From Sphingomonas rubra (GTDB lineage: Bacteria > Pseudomonadota > Alphaproteobacteria > Sphingomonadales > Sphingomonadaceae): a DNA stretch of 64,000 nucleotides. A program made the position numbers and the translations under genes. The notes beneath the pieces were generated by a model. It did no database searches and was not told the DNA's origin. It saw only the letters and a list, made by a program, of their open reading frames with translations. Positions 1 through 8,762 of this stretch are shown here, piece after piece; positions within the stretch are counted from its first letter, which is position 1, and each line of letters begins with the position of its first letter. The stretch covers positions 248,001 to 312,000 of the forward strand of contig NZ_FOXP01000001.1 of NCBI RefSeq assembly GCF_900115745.1, written 5' to 3'.

Positions 1-635
1 GGAACCCCGACCAGAAGGTCATCTACGACGTCGCGACGCCGCTCAGCCCCACCGGCGGCGTCGTCGGCCTGCGCGGCACACTTGCCCCCGACGGCGCGAT
101 CGTGAAGGTCGCCGGCATGCACCGCCTCCAGTTCGAGGGGCCGGCGCGCGTCTTCGACTGCGAGGAGGATTGCTTCGCCGCCGTCGAGGCGCGCGCGGTC
201 GCGGAAGGGGAGGTGCTCGTCATCCGCTACGAGGGTCCCAAGGGCGGGCCCGGCATGCGCGAGATGCTGTCCACCACCGCCGCGCTCTACGGCCTGGGAA
301 TGGGCGAGAAGGTCGCGCTCATCACCGACGGCCGCTTCTCCGGCGCCACCCGCGGCTTCTGCATCGGCCATGTCGGGCCGGAGGCGGCGGATGGCGGCCC
401 GATCGCGCTGGTCGAGGACGGCGACACCATCCGCATCGACGCGGAGGCGGGCACGATCGACCTCCTCGTCGACGACGCAACGCTCGCCGCCCGCCGCGCC
501 GCCTGGCTCCCCCGCGTCAACGATTACGGCTCGGGCGCCTTGTGGCGCTATGCGCGCACCGTCGGTCCCGCCTGCAAGGGCGCGCTGACCCATCCCGGCG
601 CGCGTGAGGAACGCCATGTCTACGCCGATATCTGA
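1..635 (+). CDS. ilvD: Dihydroxy-acid dehydratase, C-terminal part
   Basis: This is the 3' end of a gene that begins before the window; the reading frame is open from base 3 to the TGA at 633-635. IlvD dehydrates 2,3-dihydroxy-3-methylbutanoate and its homologue to the 2-oxo acids in valine, leucine and isoleucine synthesis, using an Fe-S cluster. The visible part has the family's C-terminal blocks: [12 protein letters not shown], then [14 protein letters not shown], then [22 protein letters not shown], followed by the small C-terminal lobe. It is followed after 12 bases by nnr on the same strand. The N-terminal half with the cluster cysteines is not visible, so functionality cannot be judged fully. 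Confidence 0.95.
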   Translation, partial: NPDQKVIYDVATPLSPTGGVVGLRGTLAPDGAIVKVAGMHRLQFEGPARVFDCEEDCFAAVEARAVAEGEVLVIRYEGPKGGPGMREMLSTTAALYGLGMGEKVALITDGRFSGATRGFCIGHVGPEAADGGPIALVEDGDTIRIDAEAGTIDLLVDDATLAARRAAWLPRVNDYGSGALWRYARTVGPACKGALTHPGAREERHVYADI

Positions 636-647
636 GATGCACCACCG

Positions 648-2003
648 TTGATCCCGCCCGACGGCCAGCCGATCCTCACCGCCGCCGCGATGCGCGCCGC
701 GGAGCAGGCGCACGGCGACCTCTCCGCCCTGATGGACCGCGCCGGCCGGGCCGTGGCGCAGGCGGTGGCCCGGCTGGCGGGCCCGTCCCCCGTGCTGATC
801 CTGTGCGGCCCCGGTAACAACGGCGGCGACGGCTACGTCGCCGCGGCCGCGCTCGCCGCGGCGGGCCACGCCGTCCGCCTCGCCGCCGTGGCGCCACCCA
901 CCACCGATCTCGCCCGTGCCGCCGCCGCGCGCTGGACCGGGCGCGTCGAGACGCTCGCCAACGCGCAGCCCGCCCCCGTGCTGGTCGACGCGCTGTTCGG
1001 CACCGGCCTCTCGCGCCTGCTTGGGCACGCGATCACGGCGCCCTGGCACCGCCTCGCCGCCGCGGCGCAACTCCACGTCGCCGTCGACCTGCCGAGCGGC
1101 ATCGCAAGCGACGACGGCGCCGTCCTCTCCACGCCGCCGCCCGCGCAGGTCACGCTTGCCCTCGCCGCGCTCAAGCCTGCCCATCTGCTGCAACCCGCCG
1201 CGCGCTACGCCGGCACCGTCCGCCTGCTCGACCTCGGCATCGCCGCACCCTCGTCCTGCCACGCCATCGCCGCCCCGACCTTGCCCGAACCCGGCCCCGA
1301 CAGCCACAAGTTCACCCGCGGCATGGTCGCGGTGGTCGGCGGCGCGATGGCCGGCGCGGGCGAGCTCGCCGCGCTCGCCGCGATGCGCGCGGGTGCCGGC
1401 TACGTCGTCCATCTCGGCGACGGGCAGGGGCCGCCGCACGCGCTGGTCCGCAAGCCCTGGAGCCCCGCCGCGCTCGACGATCCGCGCATCGGCGCCGTGG
1501 TGATCGGCCCCGGCCTCGGCCGCGACGCCGCCGCCCATACGCGGCTCGACGCCGCACTCGCCACCGACCGCCCGTTGGTCATCGACGGCGACGCCCTCCA
1601 CCTGCTCGACCTCGACCGCCTCGCCGACCGCCAAGCCGCCGCGATCCTCACCCCCCATGCTGGCGAGTTCGCCGCGCTGTTCGGAAAAGGGCAGGGGAGC
1701 AAGATCGATCGCACCCTCGCCGCGGCCGCCCGCGCCCGCGCGATCGTCGTCCACAAGGGCCCCGACACCGTCATCGCCGCCCCGGACGGCCGCGCCGTGG
1801 TCGCTGGCGACGCCGACGATTGGCTCTCGACCGCCGGCAGCGGCGACGTGCTGGCGGGCGCCACCGGCGCGACGCTGGCGAGCGGCGTCGCCGCGCTGGA
1901 CGCGGCCGCCGCCGCCGTCTGGCTCCACGGCCGGGCCGCGCGCCGCTGCGGTCGATCCTTCATTGCCGACGACCTCGCCGCCGCGCTATCGCGCGTCCGA
2001 TGA
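648..2003 (+). CDS. nnr: Bifunctional NAD(P)H-hydrate epimerase / ADP-dependent NAD(P)H-hydrate dehydratase
   Basis: A fusion of two repair activities for hydrated NAD(P)H: the N-terminal YjeF_N epimerase half (about residues 10-205, with the motif GPGNNGGDGYVAA) and the C-terminal ribokinase-like dehydratase half (about 215-451, with VVIGPGLGR, LTPHAGEFAALFG and the STAGSGDVLAGATGA nucleotide-binding block). At 451 residues the length is usual for the fused form. The start chosen is TTG at 648; no in-frame ATG gives the conserved N terminus, so the exact start is moderately certain. The stop overlaps the ATG of the next gene (ATGA at 2000-2003), implying translational coupling. Confidence 0.93.
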   Translation: MIPPDGQPILTAAAMRAAEQAHGDLSALMDRAGRAVAQAVARLAGPSPVLILCGPGNNGGDGYVAAAALAAAGHAVRLAAVAPPTTDLARAAAARWTGRVETLANAQPAPVLVDALFGTGLSRLLGHAITAPWHRLAAAAQLHVAVDLPSGIASDDGAVLSTPPPAQVTLALAALKPAHLLQPAARYAGTVRLLDLGIAAPSSCHAIAAPTLPEPGPDSHKFTRGMVAVVGGAMAGAGELAALAAMRAGAGYVVHLGDGQGPPHALVRKPWSPAALDDPRIGAVVIGPGLGRDAAAHTRLDAALATDRPLVIDGDALHLLDLDRLADRQAAAILTPHAGEFAALFGKGQGSKIDRTLAAAARARAIVVHKGPDTVIAAPDGRAVVAGDADDWLSTAGSGDVLAGATGATLASGVAALDAAAAAVWLHGRAARRCGRSFIADDLAAALSRVR

Positions 2004-3166
2004 GCCTCATCCTCCGCGTCGCCGCGCGCGGCGACGGCGTCGCCGACGACGGCCGCCACGCGCCTCTCTCCGCCCCCGGCGACACCCTGACCGATGCGGG
2101 CGAGGTCGTGCCCGGTCCGCACCACCAGGCGCCGCCGTGCCGTCACTTCCCCGATTGTGGCGGCTGCCAGCTCCAGCATCTCGACGACGAGAGCTACGCC
2201 GGCTTCGTCGCCGACCGCATCGCCGGCGCCCTCGACGCGCAAGGGTTGTCCGCCCCGCTCCGCCCGACGCTGCTCTCGCCCCCGCGCACCCGCCGTCGCG
2301 CGACCCTTCACGCCGAGCGTGGCCTGCTCGGCTTCACCGCCGAGGCAAGCCACCGCATCGTCGACATGCGCGAGTGCCACATCCTCGCGCCCCCGCTGTT
2401 CGCGCTCGTCGCGCCCCTGCGCGCGCTGTTCCAGAAGCTCGGGCTCAAGCGCCGCGCTGACGTCCATCTCGCGCTAGCCGACCAGGGCCCCGACATCCTC
2501 GTCACCGGCTTCGCGCCGGAAGGTCTCGCCGCCGCCGAGGCGATCACCGCCTTCTGCGAGCGTCACGCCGTCGCACGCCTCTCGCTCGACGACGGTCTCG
2601 GCCCGGAAACCCGCTGGGAACCGCAGCCCGTTACGATCACCCTCAGCGGCATCCCCGTCGCCTTCCCCCCCGGCGGCTTCCTCCAGGCGACCAGCCAAGG
2701 CGAGGACGCCCTCGTCGCCGCCGTTCGCGAGGCGGTGGGCGATGCGCGCACCGTCGCCGACCTGTTCGCCGGTCTCGGCACCTTCGCGCTCGCCCTGCCG
2801 GCCCGCGTCTACGCCGCCGAGGGTGCGCGCGACGCCATCACCGCGCTGAAGTCCGCCGCCGCGATGCGCGCCCGCCCGATCTTCACCGAGCATCGCGACC
2901 TGTTCCGCCGCCCGCTCACCGTCGCCGAGCTCGACCGCTTCGACGCGATCGTCCTCGATCCCCCGCGCGCCGGCGCCCGCGAACAGGCCGCGGCGCTCGC
3001 CGACTGCACGGTCGCGAGCATCGCCTACGTCTCGTGCAACCCCAGCAGCTTCGCCCGCGACGCCAAGGCGATGGTGGCGGGCGGCTGGCGCATCGACTGG
3101 ATTCAACCCGTCGGCCAGTTCCGCTGGTCCACCCACGTCGAACTCGCCGCCCGCTTCGTCCGCTAG
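2000..3166 (+). CDS. 23S rRNA (uracil-C5)-methyltransferase family protein (RlmD/TrmA type)
   Basis: SAM-dependent RNA methyltransferase of 388 residues. A short N-terminal TRAM-like part is followed by a cysteine cluster CRHFPDCGGCQLQ (about residues 47-59) typical of the 4Fe-4S ligands of RlmC/RlmD-type enzymes. The C-terminal Rossmann domain shows DLFAGLGTFALAL for SAM binding, DAIVLDPPRAGA, and the catalytic cysteine in YVSCNPSSFARD. The ATG at 2000 overlaps the nnr stop. The framework fits 5-methyluridine formation in rRNA; the exact target uridine cannot be assigned from sequence alone. It is convergent with truA across a 450-base repeat-filled gap. Confidence 0.88.
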   Translation: MSLILRVAARGDGVADDGRHAPLSAPGDTLTDAGEVVPGPHHQAPPCRHFPDCGGCQLQHLDDESYAGFVADRIAGALDAQGLSAPLRPTLLSPPRTRRRATLHAERGLLGFTAEASHRIVDMRECHILAPPLFALVAPLRALFQKLGLKRRADVHLALADQGPDILVTGFAPEGLAAAEAITAFCERHAVARLSLDDGLGPETRWEPQPVTITLSGIPVAFPPGGFLQATSQGEDALVAAVREAVGDARTVADLFAGLGTFALALPARVYAAEGARDAITALKSAAAMRARPIFTEHRDLFRRPLTVAELDRFDAIVLDPPRAGAREQAAALADCTVASIAYVSCNPSSFARDAKAMVAGGWRIDWIQPVGQFRWSTHVELAARFVR

Positions 3167-3246
3167 GCGCGGAGAGGCCCTCCATGAAAACGGCTGATCG
3201 AGAGTGCCGCTAGGGCGGATCGACATTCAACGCTTCGCCTCATCAT

Positions 3247-3348
3247 CCACCCCGGCGAAGGCCGGGGTCCAGCTGGGAGACGCAAACGGTCGGTCGTCGC
3301 ACCTCTTCCACGACCTTCCCGACTGGACCCCGGCCTTCGCCGGGGTGG
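3247..3348. repeat. REP-like inverted repeat, family A
   Basis: Two perfectly complementary 26-base arms at 3247-3272 and 3323-3348 (core ccccggcgaaggccgggg) separated by 50 bases. Each arm also folds into its own small hairpin (ccccggc-gaa-gccgggg type). This looks like a REP doublet; it could also act as a transcription stop for the two convergent genes. Confidence 0.85.
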
Positions 3349-3406
3349 AAAAATGCCGAATGTCGATCCGTCCTAAGAGGGTGATGACGCTAGGTTGACC
3401 CAGCAC

Positions 3407-3487
3407 CGTTCGCCCTGAGCGACGTCGAAGGGCAGGTTACGAGCGCATCGCCTCGGGCCTGTGCTTCGACTTCGCTCAGCACAAACG
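3407..3487. repeat. REP-like inverted repeat, family B, copy 1
   Basis: Imperfect arms at 3407-3433 and 3460-3487 sharing the core ctgagcga.gtcgaag in opposite orientations. The same family recurs at 8354-8420. It lies between convergent genes. Confidence 0.8.
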
Positions 3488-3492
3488 AATCA

Positions 3493-3504
3493 GGGGGGGG
3501 GGGG
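3493..3504. repeat. Homopolymer run of 12 G
   Basis: Twelve consecutive G immediately after the family B repeat. It is outside any gene. Runs of this length slip easily in replication and in sequencing, so the exact count is uncertain. Confidence 0.85.
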
Positions 3505-3553
3505 CGTCATCGTGCCGCTAGCGCCGGCTCTGGATATCGAAACGACCACAACC

Positions 3554-3577
3554 CTCCGCGTCTCCGCGTCTCCGCGT
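3554..3577. repeat. Three tandem copies of an 8-base unit
   Basis: The unit ctccgcgt is repeated three times without mismatch, about 40 bases beyond the stop codon of truA (which is on the minus strand). Degenerate copies (cctcgcgt, cctcgcgc) follow toward 3608. Confidence 0.75.
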
Positions 3578-3616
3578 GAACCAACCTTCTCCTCGCGTCC
3601 TCGCGCGAACACGCCG

Positions 3617-4363
3617 TCACCCCTCCGGATACACCGCCCCGGTGAAGAACAACCCATCCGGCGGCGCATTCAATCCCAGCCGCCCCCGATCCCGCGCCGC
3701 CAGTGCGTCGGCCACGTCGGACGGCGCCCACCGCCCCATGCCAACCAGCGCCAAGCACCCCACCATCGATCGCACCTGATGATGGAGGAACGACCGCGCC
3801 GCCGCCCGCACCGCCACCCGCTCGCCGACCCGCTCCACCGACAGCAGGTCCAGCGTCCGCACCGGACTGTCCGCCTGGCAATGCGCCGAGCGGAAGGTCG
3901 TGAAGTCGTGCCGCCCCACCAGCATCGCCGCCGCCGCCGCCATCGCTTCCTCGTCGAGCGGCTGCGGCACCTGCCACGCCAGCCCTGCCTCCCAGGTCAG
4001 CGGAGCTCGACGGTTGTAAATCCGATACTCGTACGCCCGGCCCAGGCACGAGAAGCGCGCGTGCCAGTCGTCCGCCACCGTCTCGCAACGGAGCACCGCC
4101 ACCGGATGCGGCCGCAGCCGCGCGTTCAGCGCCTCCATCAACCGGAACGAGCCGATCGGCTTGGCGATGTCGCAGTGCGCCCGCATCGCCAGCGCGTGCA
4201 CGCCCGCGTCGGTCCGCCCCGCCGCGTGCATCCCCACCGTCTCGCCGGTGATCGCCAGCGCCGCCGCCTCCAGCGCGCCCTGCACCGAAGGCCCGTGCGC
4301 CTGTCGCTGCCAGCCCATGAACGGCCGGCCGTCATATTCCACCGTCAGCGCGAACCGCGTCAA
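3617..4363 (-). CDS. truA: tRNA pseudouridine(38-40) synthase TruA
   Basis: Isomerises uridines 38-40 in the anticodon arm of tRNAs to pseudouridine. The 248-residue protein has the TruA hallmarks: N-terminal [19 protein letters not shown], the catalytic-aspartate motif [11 protein letters not shown], then [13 protein letters not shown] and the C-terminal [13 protein letters not shown] block. The start is TTG at 4363-4361, which overlaps the fmt stop (TTGA), consistent with coupling in a fmt-truA operon. Starts further upstream would lie inside fmt and are not supported by the conserved N terminus. Confidence 0.95.
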   Translation of the reverse strand: MTRFALTVEYDGRPFMGWQRQAHGPSVQGALEAAALAITGETVGMHAAGRTDAGVHALAMRAHCDIAKPIGSFRLMEALNARLRPHPVAVLRCETVADDWHARFSCLGRAYEYRIYNRRAPLTWEAGLAWQVPQPLDEEAMAAAAAMLVGRHDFTTFRSAHCQADSPVRTLDLLSVERVGERVAVRAAARSFLHHQVRSMVGCLALVGMGRWAPSDVADALAARDRGRLGLNAPPDGLFFTGAVYPEG

Positions 4364-5271
4364 AGCTTCGTGCCCGACGCCACTGGAAAGCCCCGCAACA
4401 TCTCCTCCGCCGACGATACGCCGCGCCCCGCGCGCTGCACCAGCGTCGGTCGGATCGCCCCGTCGCCGCAGGCAATCGTCAGTTGCTCGTCCACCGTCGT
4501 GCCCTCGCCGCCGGGAAAGCTGAACGGCAGCACGTCCGCCGCGAGCAGCTTCACCCGCTCGCCCGCCACCTCGAACCACGCGCCCGGCGCCGGGTTCATC
4601 GCGCGCACCAGCCGCTCGATCTCCACCGCGCTCCGCGTCCAGTCGATCCGCGCCTCCGCCTTGTCGATTTTGGCGGCATAGGTCACGCCCTCGTCCGGCT
4701 GCGGTGCGGCGGAGTGGCGATCGAGGTCGCCCAGCACCTCCACCATCAACCGCGCGCCCATCGCGGCCAGCTCCTCGGTCAGCGCACCGGCGGTCTTGCC
4801 TCCGATCGCCGTCCGCCCCTCCAGCCGCACCGGCCCGGTGTCGAGCCCCGCCTCCATCTGCATGATCCCGACCCCGGTCTCGGCGTCACCCGCCAGGATC
4901 GCCCGCTGCACCGGCGCCGCCCCGCGCCAGCGCGGCAGCAGCGACCCGTGCACGTTCAGGCAGCCGTGCCGCGGCGCCGCCAGCACCGCCCGCGGCAGGA
5001 TCAGCCCGTACGCCGCCACCACGCCCGCGTCCGCGCCCAGCGCCGCGAACGCCGCCTGCTCGTCCGCCCCCTTCAGCGACACCGGCGTCCGCACCGCCAG
5101 CCCCAGCGCCTCGGCCCGGCGCTGGACGGGGGAGGGGGTCAGTTCGCGCCCCCGCCGCCCGCCCGGCCGCGGCGGCTGCGAGTAGACGGCGACGATCTCA
5201 TGCCCGGCCGCGACCAGCGCGTCGAGCGTCGGCACCGCGAAATCGGGCGTTCCCATGAAGACGATCCGCAT
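4360..5271 (-). CDS. fmt: Methionyl-tRNA formyltransferase
   Basis: Formylates initiator Met-tRNA from 10-formyl-THF. At 303 residues it has the usual length. Seen: N-terminal [19 protein letters not shown], the formyltransferase signature region with [18 protein letters not shown] (catalytic Asn and His in CLNVHGS), [12 protein letters not shown], and the C-terminal OB-fold-like tRNA-binding domain from about residue 205 (INWT-like block [17 protein letters not shown]). It is followed by truA with a 4-base overlap. def, the enzyme that removes the formyl group, is 0.8 kb away but in the divergent recR-def unit rather than in the usual def-fmt order. Confidence 0.96.
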   Translation of the reverse strand: MRIVFMGTPDFAVPTLDALVAAGHEIVAVYSQPPRPGGRRGRELTPSPVQRRAEALGLAVRTPVSLKGADEQAAFAALGADAGVVAAYGLILPRAVLAAPRHGCLNVHGSLLPRWRGAAPVQRAILAGDAETGVGIMQMEAGLDTGPVRLEGRTAIGGKTAGALTEELAAMGARLMVEVLGDLDRHSAAPQPDEGVTYAAKIDKAEARIDWTRSAVEIERLVRAMNPAPGAWFEVAGERVKLLAADVLPFSFPGGEGTTVDEQLTIACGDGAIRPTLVQRAGRGVSSAEEMLRGFPVASGTKL

Positions 5272-5419
5272 GGCCCGCCTTCACCACATCCGCGCCCGCG
5301 CGTCACCCCGAAGCCGTTGCCCGACCCGCGAAGATTCCGTCCTGCGGGCTCGTCGCGGCATGACGAAGCAACGTTGACCCGGCTGGCGTCCCGCCCGCCA
5401 AGTCGCCATATGATCGACC

Positions 5420-6016
5420 ATGGCCTCTCCCGAGATCGAAGCGCTGACCCAGGCTCTCGCCCGGCTGCCCGGCCTCGGCCCCCGGTCCGCCCGCCGCGCC
5501 GTGCTCCATCTCCTCAAGAAGCGCGAGGCCGCGCTCGGCCCCCTGCGCCACGCGCTCGAACAGGTCGACGAGCGGCTGGAGACCTGTGCCACCTGCGGCA
5601 ACGTCGACACCGCCAACCCGTGCGCGATCTGCGCCGATCCCCGCCGCGACGCGCGCGCGCTGTGCGTGGTGGAGGAGGTCGCCGACCTCTGGGCGCTGGA
5701 ACGCTCGCGCCTCTTTCCCGGCCGCTTCCACGTGCTGGGCGGCCGCCTGTCGGCGCTCGAAGGCGTCCGCCCCGAGGACCTGTCGATCGACACGCTGGTC
5801 CGCCGGATCGAGGCGGGGGGCATCGACGAGGTCGTCCTCGCCATGAACGCCACGCTGGAGGGGCAGACCACCGCCCATTATCTCGCCGAGCGGATCGAGC
5901 GTTTCCCCGTCCGCGTCACCCAGCTCGCCCATGGCCTGCCCGTCGGCGGCGAACTCGACTATCTGGACGAGGGCACGCTCGCCCAGGCCCTCCGCGCCAG
6001 GCGACCGGTGGCCTGA
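5420..6016 (+). CDS. recR: Recombination mediator RecR
   Basis: RecF-pathway mediator that helps load RecA at gaps. The 198-residue protein shows an N-terminal helix-hairpin-helix ([15 protein letters not shown], about residues 12-26), a C4 zinc finger (Cys56, Cys59, Cys68, Cys71) and a Toprim domain ([12 protein letters not shown]... and the [15 protein letters not shown] block). It is divergent from fmt with a 148-base gap and precedes def by 71 bases. Confidence 0.96.
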   Translation: MASPEIEALTQALARLPGLGPRSARRAVLHLLKKREAALGPLRHALEQVDERLETCATCGNVDTANPCAICADPRRDARALCVVEEVADLWALERSRLFPGRFHVLGGRLSALEGVRPEDLSIDTLVRRIEAGGIDEVVLAMNATLEGQTTAHYLAERIERFPVRVTQLAHGLPVGGELDYLDEGTLAQALRARRPVA

Positions 6017-6087
6017 CCCGCTCCGTCCGGCAGACGGAAGCGGACTCCACCTTGACCGGCCAACCTCACCCGCATAGCGCCCCGCGC

Positions 6088-6612
6088 ATGGCCGTCCTCC
6101 CCATCGTCGAGATTCCCGACCCGCGTCTCCGCCTCGTCTCCGCCCCCGTTGAGGCGATCGACGACGAGGTCCGCACCCTCGTTTCTGACATGACGGAGAC
6201 GATGTACGCCGCCAGCGGCATCGGCCTCGCCGCCATCCAGGTCGGCATCGCCCGCCGCGTGGTGGTGATCGACCTCCAGGCGGAGGAGGACGCCGACGGC
6301 AAGCCGGTCCGCAACCCCGCCGCCTATATTAACCCTGAGATCGTGTCGGTGTCCGACGACCTGTCCACCTACAACGAGGGTTGCCTGTCGATCCCCGACC
6401 AATATGCCGAGGTGAAGCGCCCCACCCGCGCCGTCGTCCGCTGGCTCGACGAGACCGGCGCCCGGCACGAGGAGGAACTGGACGGCCTGCTCGCCACCTG
6501 CATGCAGCACGAGATCGATCACTGCGACGGCGTGCTCTTCATCGACCACGTGTCCCGCCTGAAACGCGACATGCTGCTCAAGAAGCTCGCCAAGCAACGC
6601 CGCCTCGCTTGA
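6088..6612 (+). CDS. def: Peptide deformylase
   Basis: Metalloenzyme that removes the formyl group from nascent proteins. The 174-residue protein has all three motifs: GIGLAAIQVG (motif 1), EGCLSIP with metal ligand Cys99 (motif 2) and QHEIDH with His141 and His145 as ligands and Glu142 as catalyst (motif 3). The ATG at 6088 gives the typical N terminus MAVLPIVEIPDPRLR. It is probably co-transcribed with recR. Confidence 0.97.
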   Translation: MAVLPIVEIPDPRLRLVSAPVEAIDDEVRTLVSDMTETMYAASGIGLAAIQVGIARRVVVIDLQAEEDADGKPVRNPAAYINPEIVSVSDDLSTYNEGCLSIPDQYAEVKRPTRAVVRWLDETGARHEEELDGLLATCMQHEIDHCDGVLFIDHVSRLKRDMLLKKLAKQRRLA

Positions 6613-6660
6613 CCAACGGCCCACCGTCACCCCGGACGGGGGCCCTCGCGTAACCCCTCC

Positions 6661-6746
6661 CGTCATGCCGGGCTTGTCCCGGCATCCAGAGCCACGAACG
6701 CCCACCCTGCTTGACCCTGGATGCCGGGACGAGCCCGGCATGACGG
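6661..6746. repeat. REP-like inverted repeat, family C, copy 1
   Basis: Near-perfect arms of about 29 bases at 6661-6689 and 6717-6746 (core atgccgggc.tgtcccggcat) with a 27-base spacer. A second, more degenerate copy of the same family is at 63280-63364. It sits between def and rmuC and may terminate the recR-def transcript. Confidence 0.85.
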
Positions 6747-6816
6747 AACAAGACACCGGCACGACGACCCAGAATCGGGGCTGTCCCATCGCCGACGTTC
6801 GATCTATGTTCGCGCC

Positions 6817-6897
6817 ATGACCCGCCTCCGCTCCTCCCTTCACCGCGCCGCAGCGACGCCCGCAGCCCACCGCATCACCTCCGGGACACGCGCATGA
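6817..6897 (+). CDS. Possible 26-codon leader peptide coupled to rmuC
   Basis: A short open frame ATG-to-TGA whose stop overlaps the rmuC start as ATGA (6894-6897). The peptide begins MTRLRSSLHRAAATPA and is rich in Arg, Ala, Ser and Thr. No strong Shine-Dalgarno is visible. Whether it is translated is unknown; the coupling geometry is what suggests it. Confidence 0.25.
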   Translation: MTRLRSSLHRAAATPAAHRITSGTRA

Positions 6898-8324
6898 CCG
6901 AGATCGCCGTCGTCGGCCTGCTCGCCCTAGTCGCCGGCCTCGCGCTCGGCTGGCTCCTCGCCGGCCGCCGCACCGGCACCCTCGCCAGCGACCTGGCGGT
7001 GGCCAAGGAACGCGCCGCCGACGCCGACCTCGTCCGCCAGGCCCGCGACGCGGTGGAGCGCGAGCGCAACCAGGCGATGCAGGACCTCGCCACCCACCGC
7101 GCGCAGGCGGTCGAGCGCCAGACCGCGCACGAGGCCGCCCTGCGCGAGGTCGGCGAACTCAGGGCCGCCGCGCACGACCTCGCCGCCCTCCGCGCCCAGT
7201 CCGCCGAGCGGGAGGCCGCACACGCCCAGGCGCTGCGCCAACTCCACGACGCGCGCGAGGCGATGACCCAGCATTTCGGCGCCGCCGCCACCAAGGCGCT
7301 GGAAGCCGCCCAGGCGCAGTTCCTCGACCGCGCGCAGCAGCGTTTCGCCGAGTCGGAGGCGGCGCAGGGCCAGCGCCTCGCCGCGCTCCTCCAGCCCGTC
7401 GGCGAGCGCCTCCAGCGCTACGAGGAAGGCGTCGCCAAGGTCGAGGCGGAGCGCCGCGACGCGTTCGGCGAACTGAAGGGCCAGATCGAGGCGATGCGCG
7501 TCGGCCAGGAGCGCGTGTCGGGCGAGGCCGCCAAGCTCGTCAACGCGCTCCGCAACGCGCCCAAGGCGCGCGGCCGCTGGGGCGAACAGCAGCTCCGCAA
7601 CGTTCTCGAATCCTGCGGCTTGGCCGAGCACACCGACTTCCAGATGGAGGTCAGCGTCGCCGACGGGGAAGGGGGCCGCCTGCGCCCCGACGCCATCGTC
7701 CGCGTGCCCGGCGGCAAGTCGCTCATCATCGACGCCAAAGTGTCCCTGAACGCCTATCAGGACGCGTTCGGCGCGGTCGACGAGCGCGAGCGCCACGTCG
7801 GCCTGACCGCTCACGCCGCCTCCATGCGCGCCCATGTCAACGGCCTCGGCAACAAATCCTACTGGGCGCAGTTCGCCGACGCGCCCGAATACGTCGTCAT
7901 GTTCGTCCCCGGCGAGCATTTCCTGTCCGCCGCGCTGGAGCACGACCCGACGCTGTGGGATTTCGCCTTTGACAAGCGCGTGCTGCTCGCCACGCCCACC
8001 AACCTCATCGCCATCGCCCGCACCGTTTCCGCCGTCTGGCGGCAGGAGAAACTGGCGCGCGAGGCGCAGGAGATCGGCTCGCTGGGCAAGGAACTCTACC
8101 AGCGGCTCGCGGTGATGGGCGGCCACGTCGCCCGGCTCGGCAAGAACCTCGACACGGCGATGGGCGCCTACAACGCCTTCGTCGGCAGCCTGGAGAGCCA
8201 GGTGCTGACCAGCGCCCGGCGGTTCGAGACGCTCAACATCGATCGCGGCGGCAAGTCGATCGACCCGCTGCCAATCGGTGAACAGGCGGTGCGCCCGCTG
8301 ACCAAGCTGACGGTGGTGGACTAG
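6894..8324 (+). CDS. rmuC: DNA recombination protein RmuC
   Basis: 476 residues. An N-terminal membrane anchor (about residues 4-23, VVGLLALVAGLALGWLL) is followed by a long Ala/Glu/Arg-rich coiled coil (about 30-190) and the RmuC domain, a PD-(D/E)XK-like nuclease fold (about 205-440: RGRWGEQQLRNVLESCGL, SLIIDAKVSLNAY with the DAK of the putative active site, YVVMFVPGEHFL, ATPTNLIAIARTVSAVW). RmuC limits rearrangements at short inverted repeats, a plausible context for a genome rich in palindromic repeats, although that link is only inference. No following gene is on the same strand nearby. Confidence 0.94.
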   Translation: MTEIAVVGLLALVAGLALGWLLAGRRTGTLASDLAVAKERAADADLVRQARDAVERERNQAMQDLATHRAQAVERQTAHEAALREVGELRAAAHDLAALRAQSAEREAAHAQALRQLHDAREAMTQHFGAAATKALEAAQAQFLDRAQQRFAESEAAQGQRLAALLQPVGERLQRYEEGVAKVEAERRDAFGELKGQIEAMRVGQERVSGEAAKLVNALRNAPKARGRWGEQQLRNVLESCGLAEHTDFQMEVSVADGEGGRLRPDAIVRVPGGKSLIIDAKVSLNAYQDAFGAVDERERHVGLTAHAASMRAHVNGLGNKSYWAQFADAPEYVVMFVPGEHFLSAALEHDPTLWDFAFDKRVLLATPTNLIAIARTVSAVWRQEKLAREAQEIGSLGKELYQRLAVMGGHVARLGKNLDTAMGAYNAFVGSLESQVLTSARRFETLNIDRGGKSIDPLPIGEQAVRPLTKLTVVD

Positions 8325-8762
8325 ATTCGATATCGATCAGGTGTATTCACTTTCGTTCGCGCTGAGCGAAGTCGAAGGGCACGCCTCCACAAAGTGCTTC
8401 GACTGCGCTCAGCACGAGGGTTATTAAAGCTGATCGAACCCGGCTTGAACCATCGAACCCTCGCCGCAGCCCCGCACTGTCCACTGGCTGACGGTGTTGG
8501 TGTCGATGGCGGTGTCGGGGAAAGGCCGATCGCTCATTACGTCATCGCACGGTCAATGCTGAATACGCCGCAGGTGCTTTCGTTTCGGCGTCGTAATCAA
8601 CAGCCATTCGCGGAGTGTCTCGTTTCTCCATATTCATCGGGCAATTTCGCGAGAACCCACTCGGCAACGCCTTATGGGAAAGCCGGTCGGGCGCGATCCG
8701 CGCGATCGGCCGGGACCACTCGGCAGTTCCCCTAAATCTTCGCTTCCGAGGAAGCGATCTTC
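8325..8762. other. Gene-poor interval with a REP-like repeat
   Basis: It holds the family B inverted repeat (8354-8420) just after rmuC, then about 340 bases of visibly lower GC than the surroundings. On the minus strand a 37-codon open frame (8537-8424, beginning MSDRPFPDTAID) ends next to the repeat; it has no clear ribosome site and could be a gene remnant. Nothing else is recognisable. Confidence 0.6.
8354..8420. repeat. REP-like inverted repeat, family B, copy 2
   Basis: Arms at 8354-8380 (cgttcgcgctgagcgaagtc then gaagggc) and 8395-8420 (inverse), same family as 3407-3487 with a shorter spacer. It lies 29 bases downstream of the rmuC stop. Confidence 0.8.

Larger units (their letters stand above)
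3167..3616. other. Gene-free repeat mosaic between convergent genes
   Basis: No credible gene. The stretch lies between the 3' ends of the RNA methyltransferase gene and truA. It contains a perfect 26-base inverted repeat, a second imperfect inverted repeat of a different family, a run of twelve G and a triple 8-base tandem repeat, each listed separately. Confidence 0.8.

Noticed and set aside
1681..1710. GKGQGSK segment in nnr as a small insertion
   Set aside because: Only a few residues at a variable loop; the flanking dehydratase motifs are normal.
3247..3487. A CRISPR array
   Set aside because: The repeats are inverted pairs of two different families with no regular direct repeats or spacers, and no cas genes are present.
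8424..8537. 37-codon minus-strand frame next to the family B repeat as a gene
   Set aside because: Too short and without a ribosome site; could be chance or the tail of a lost gene.
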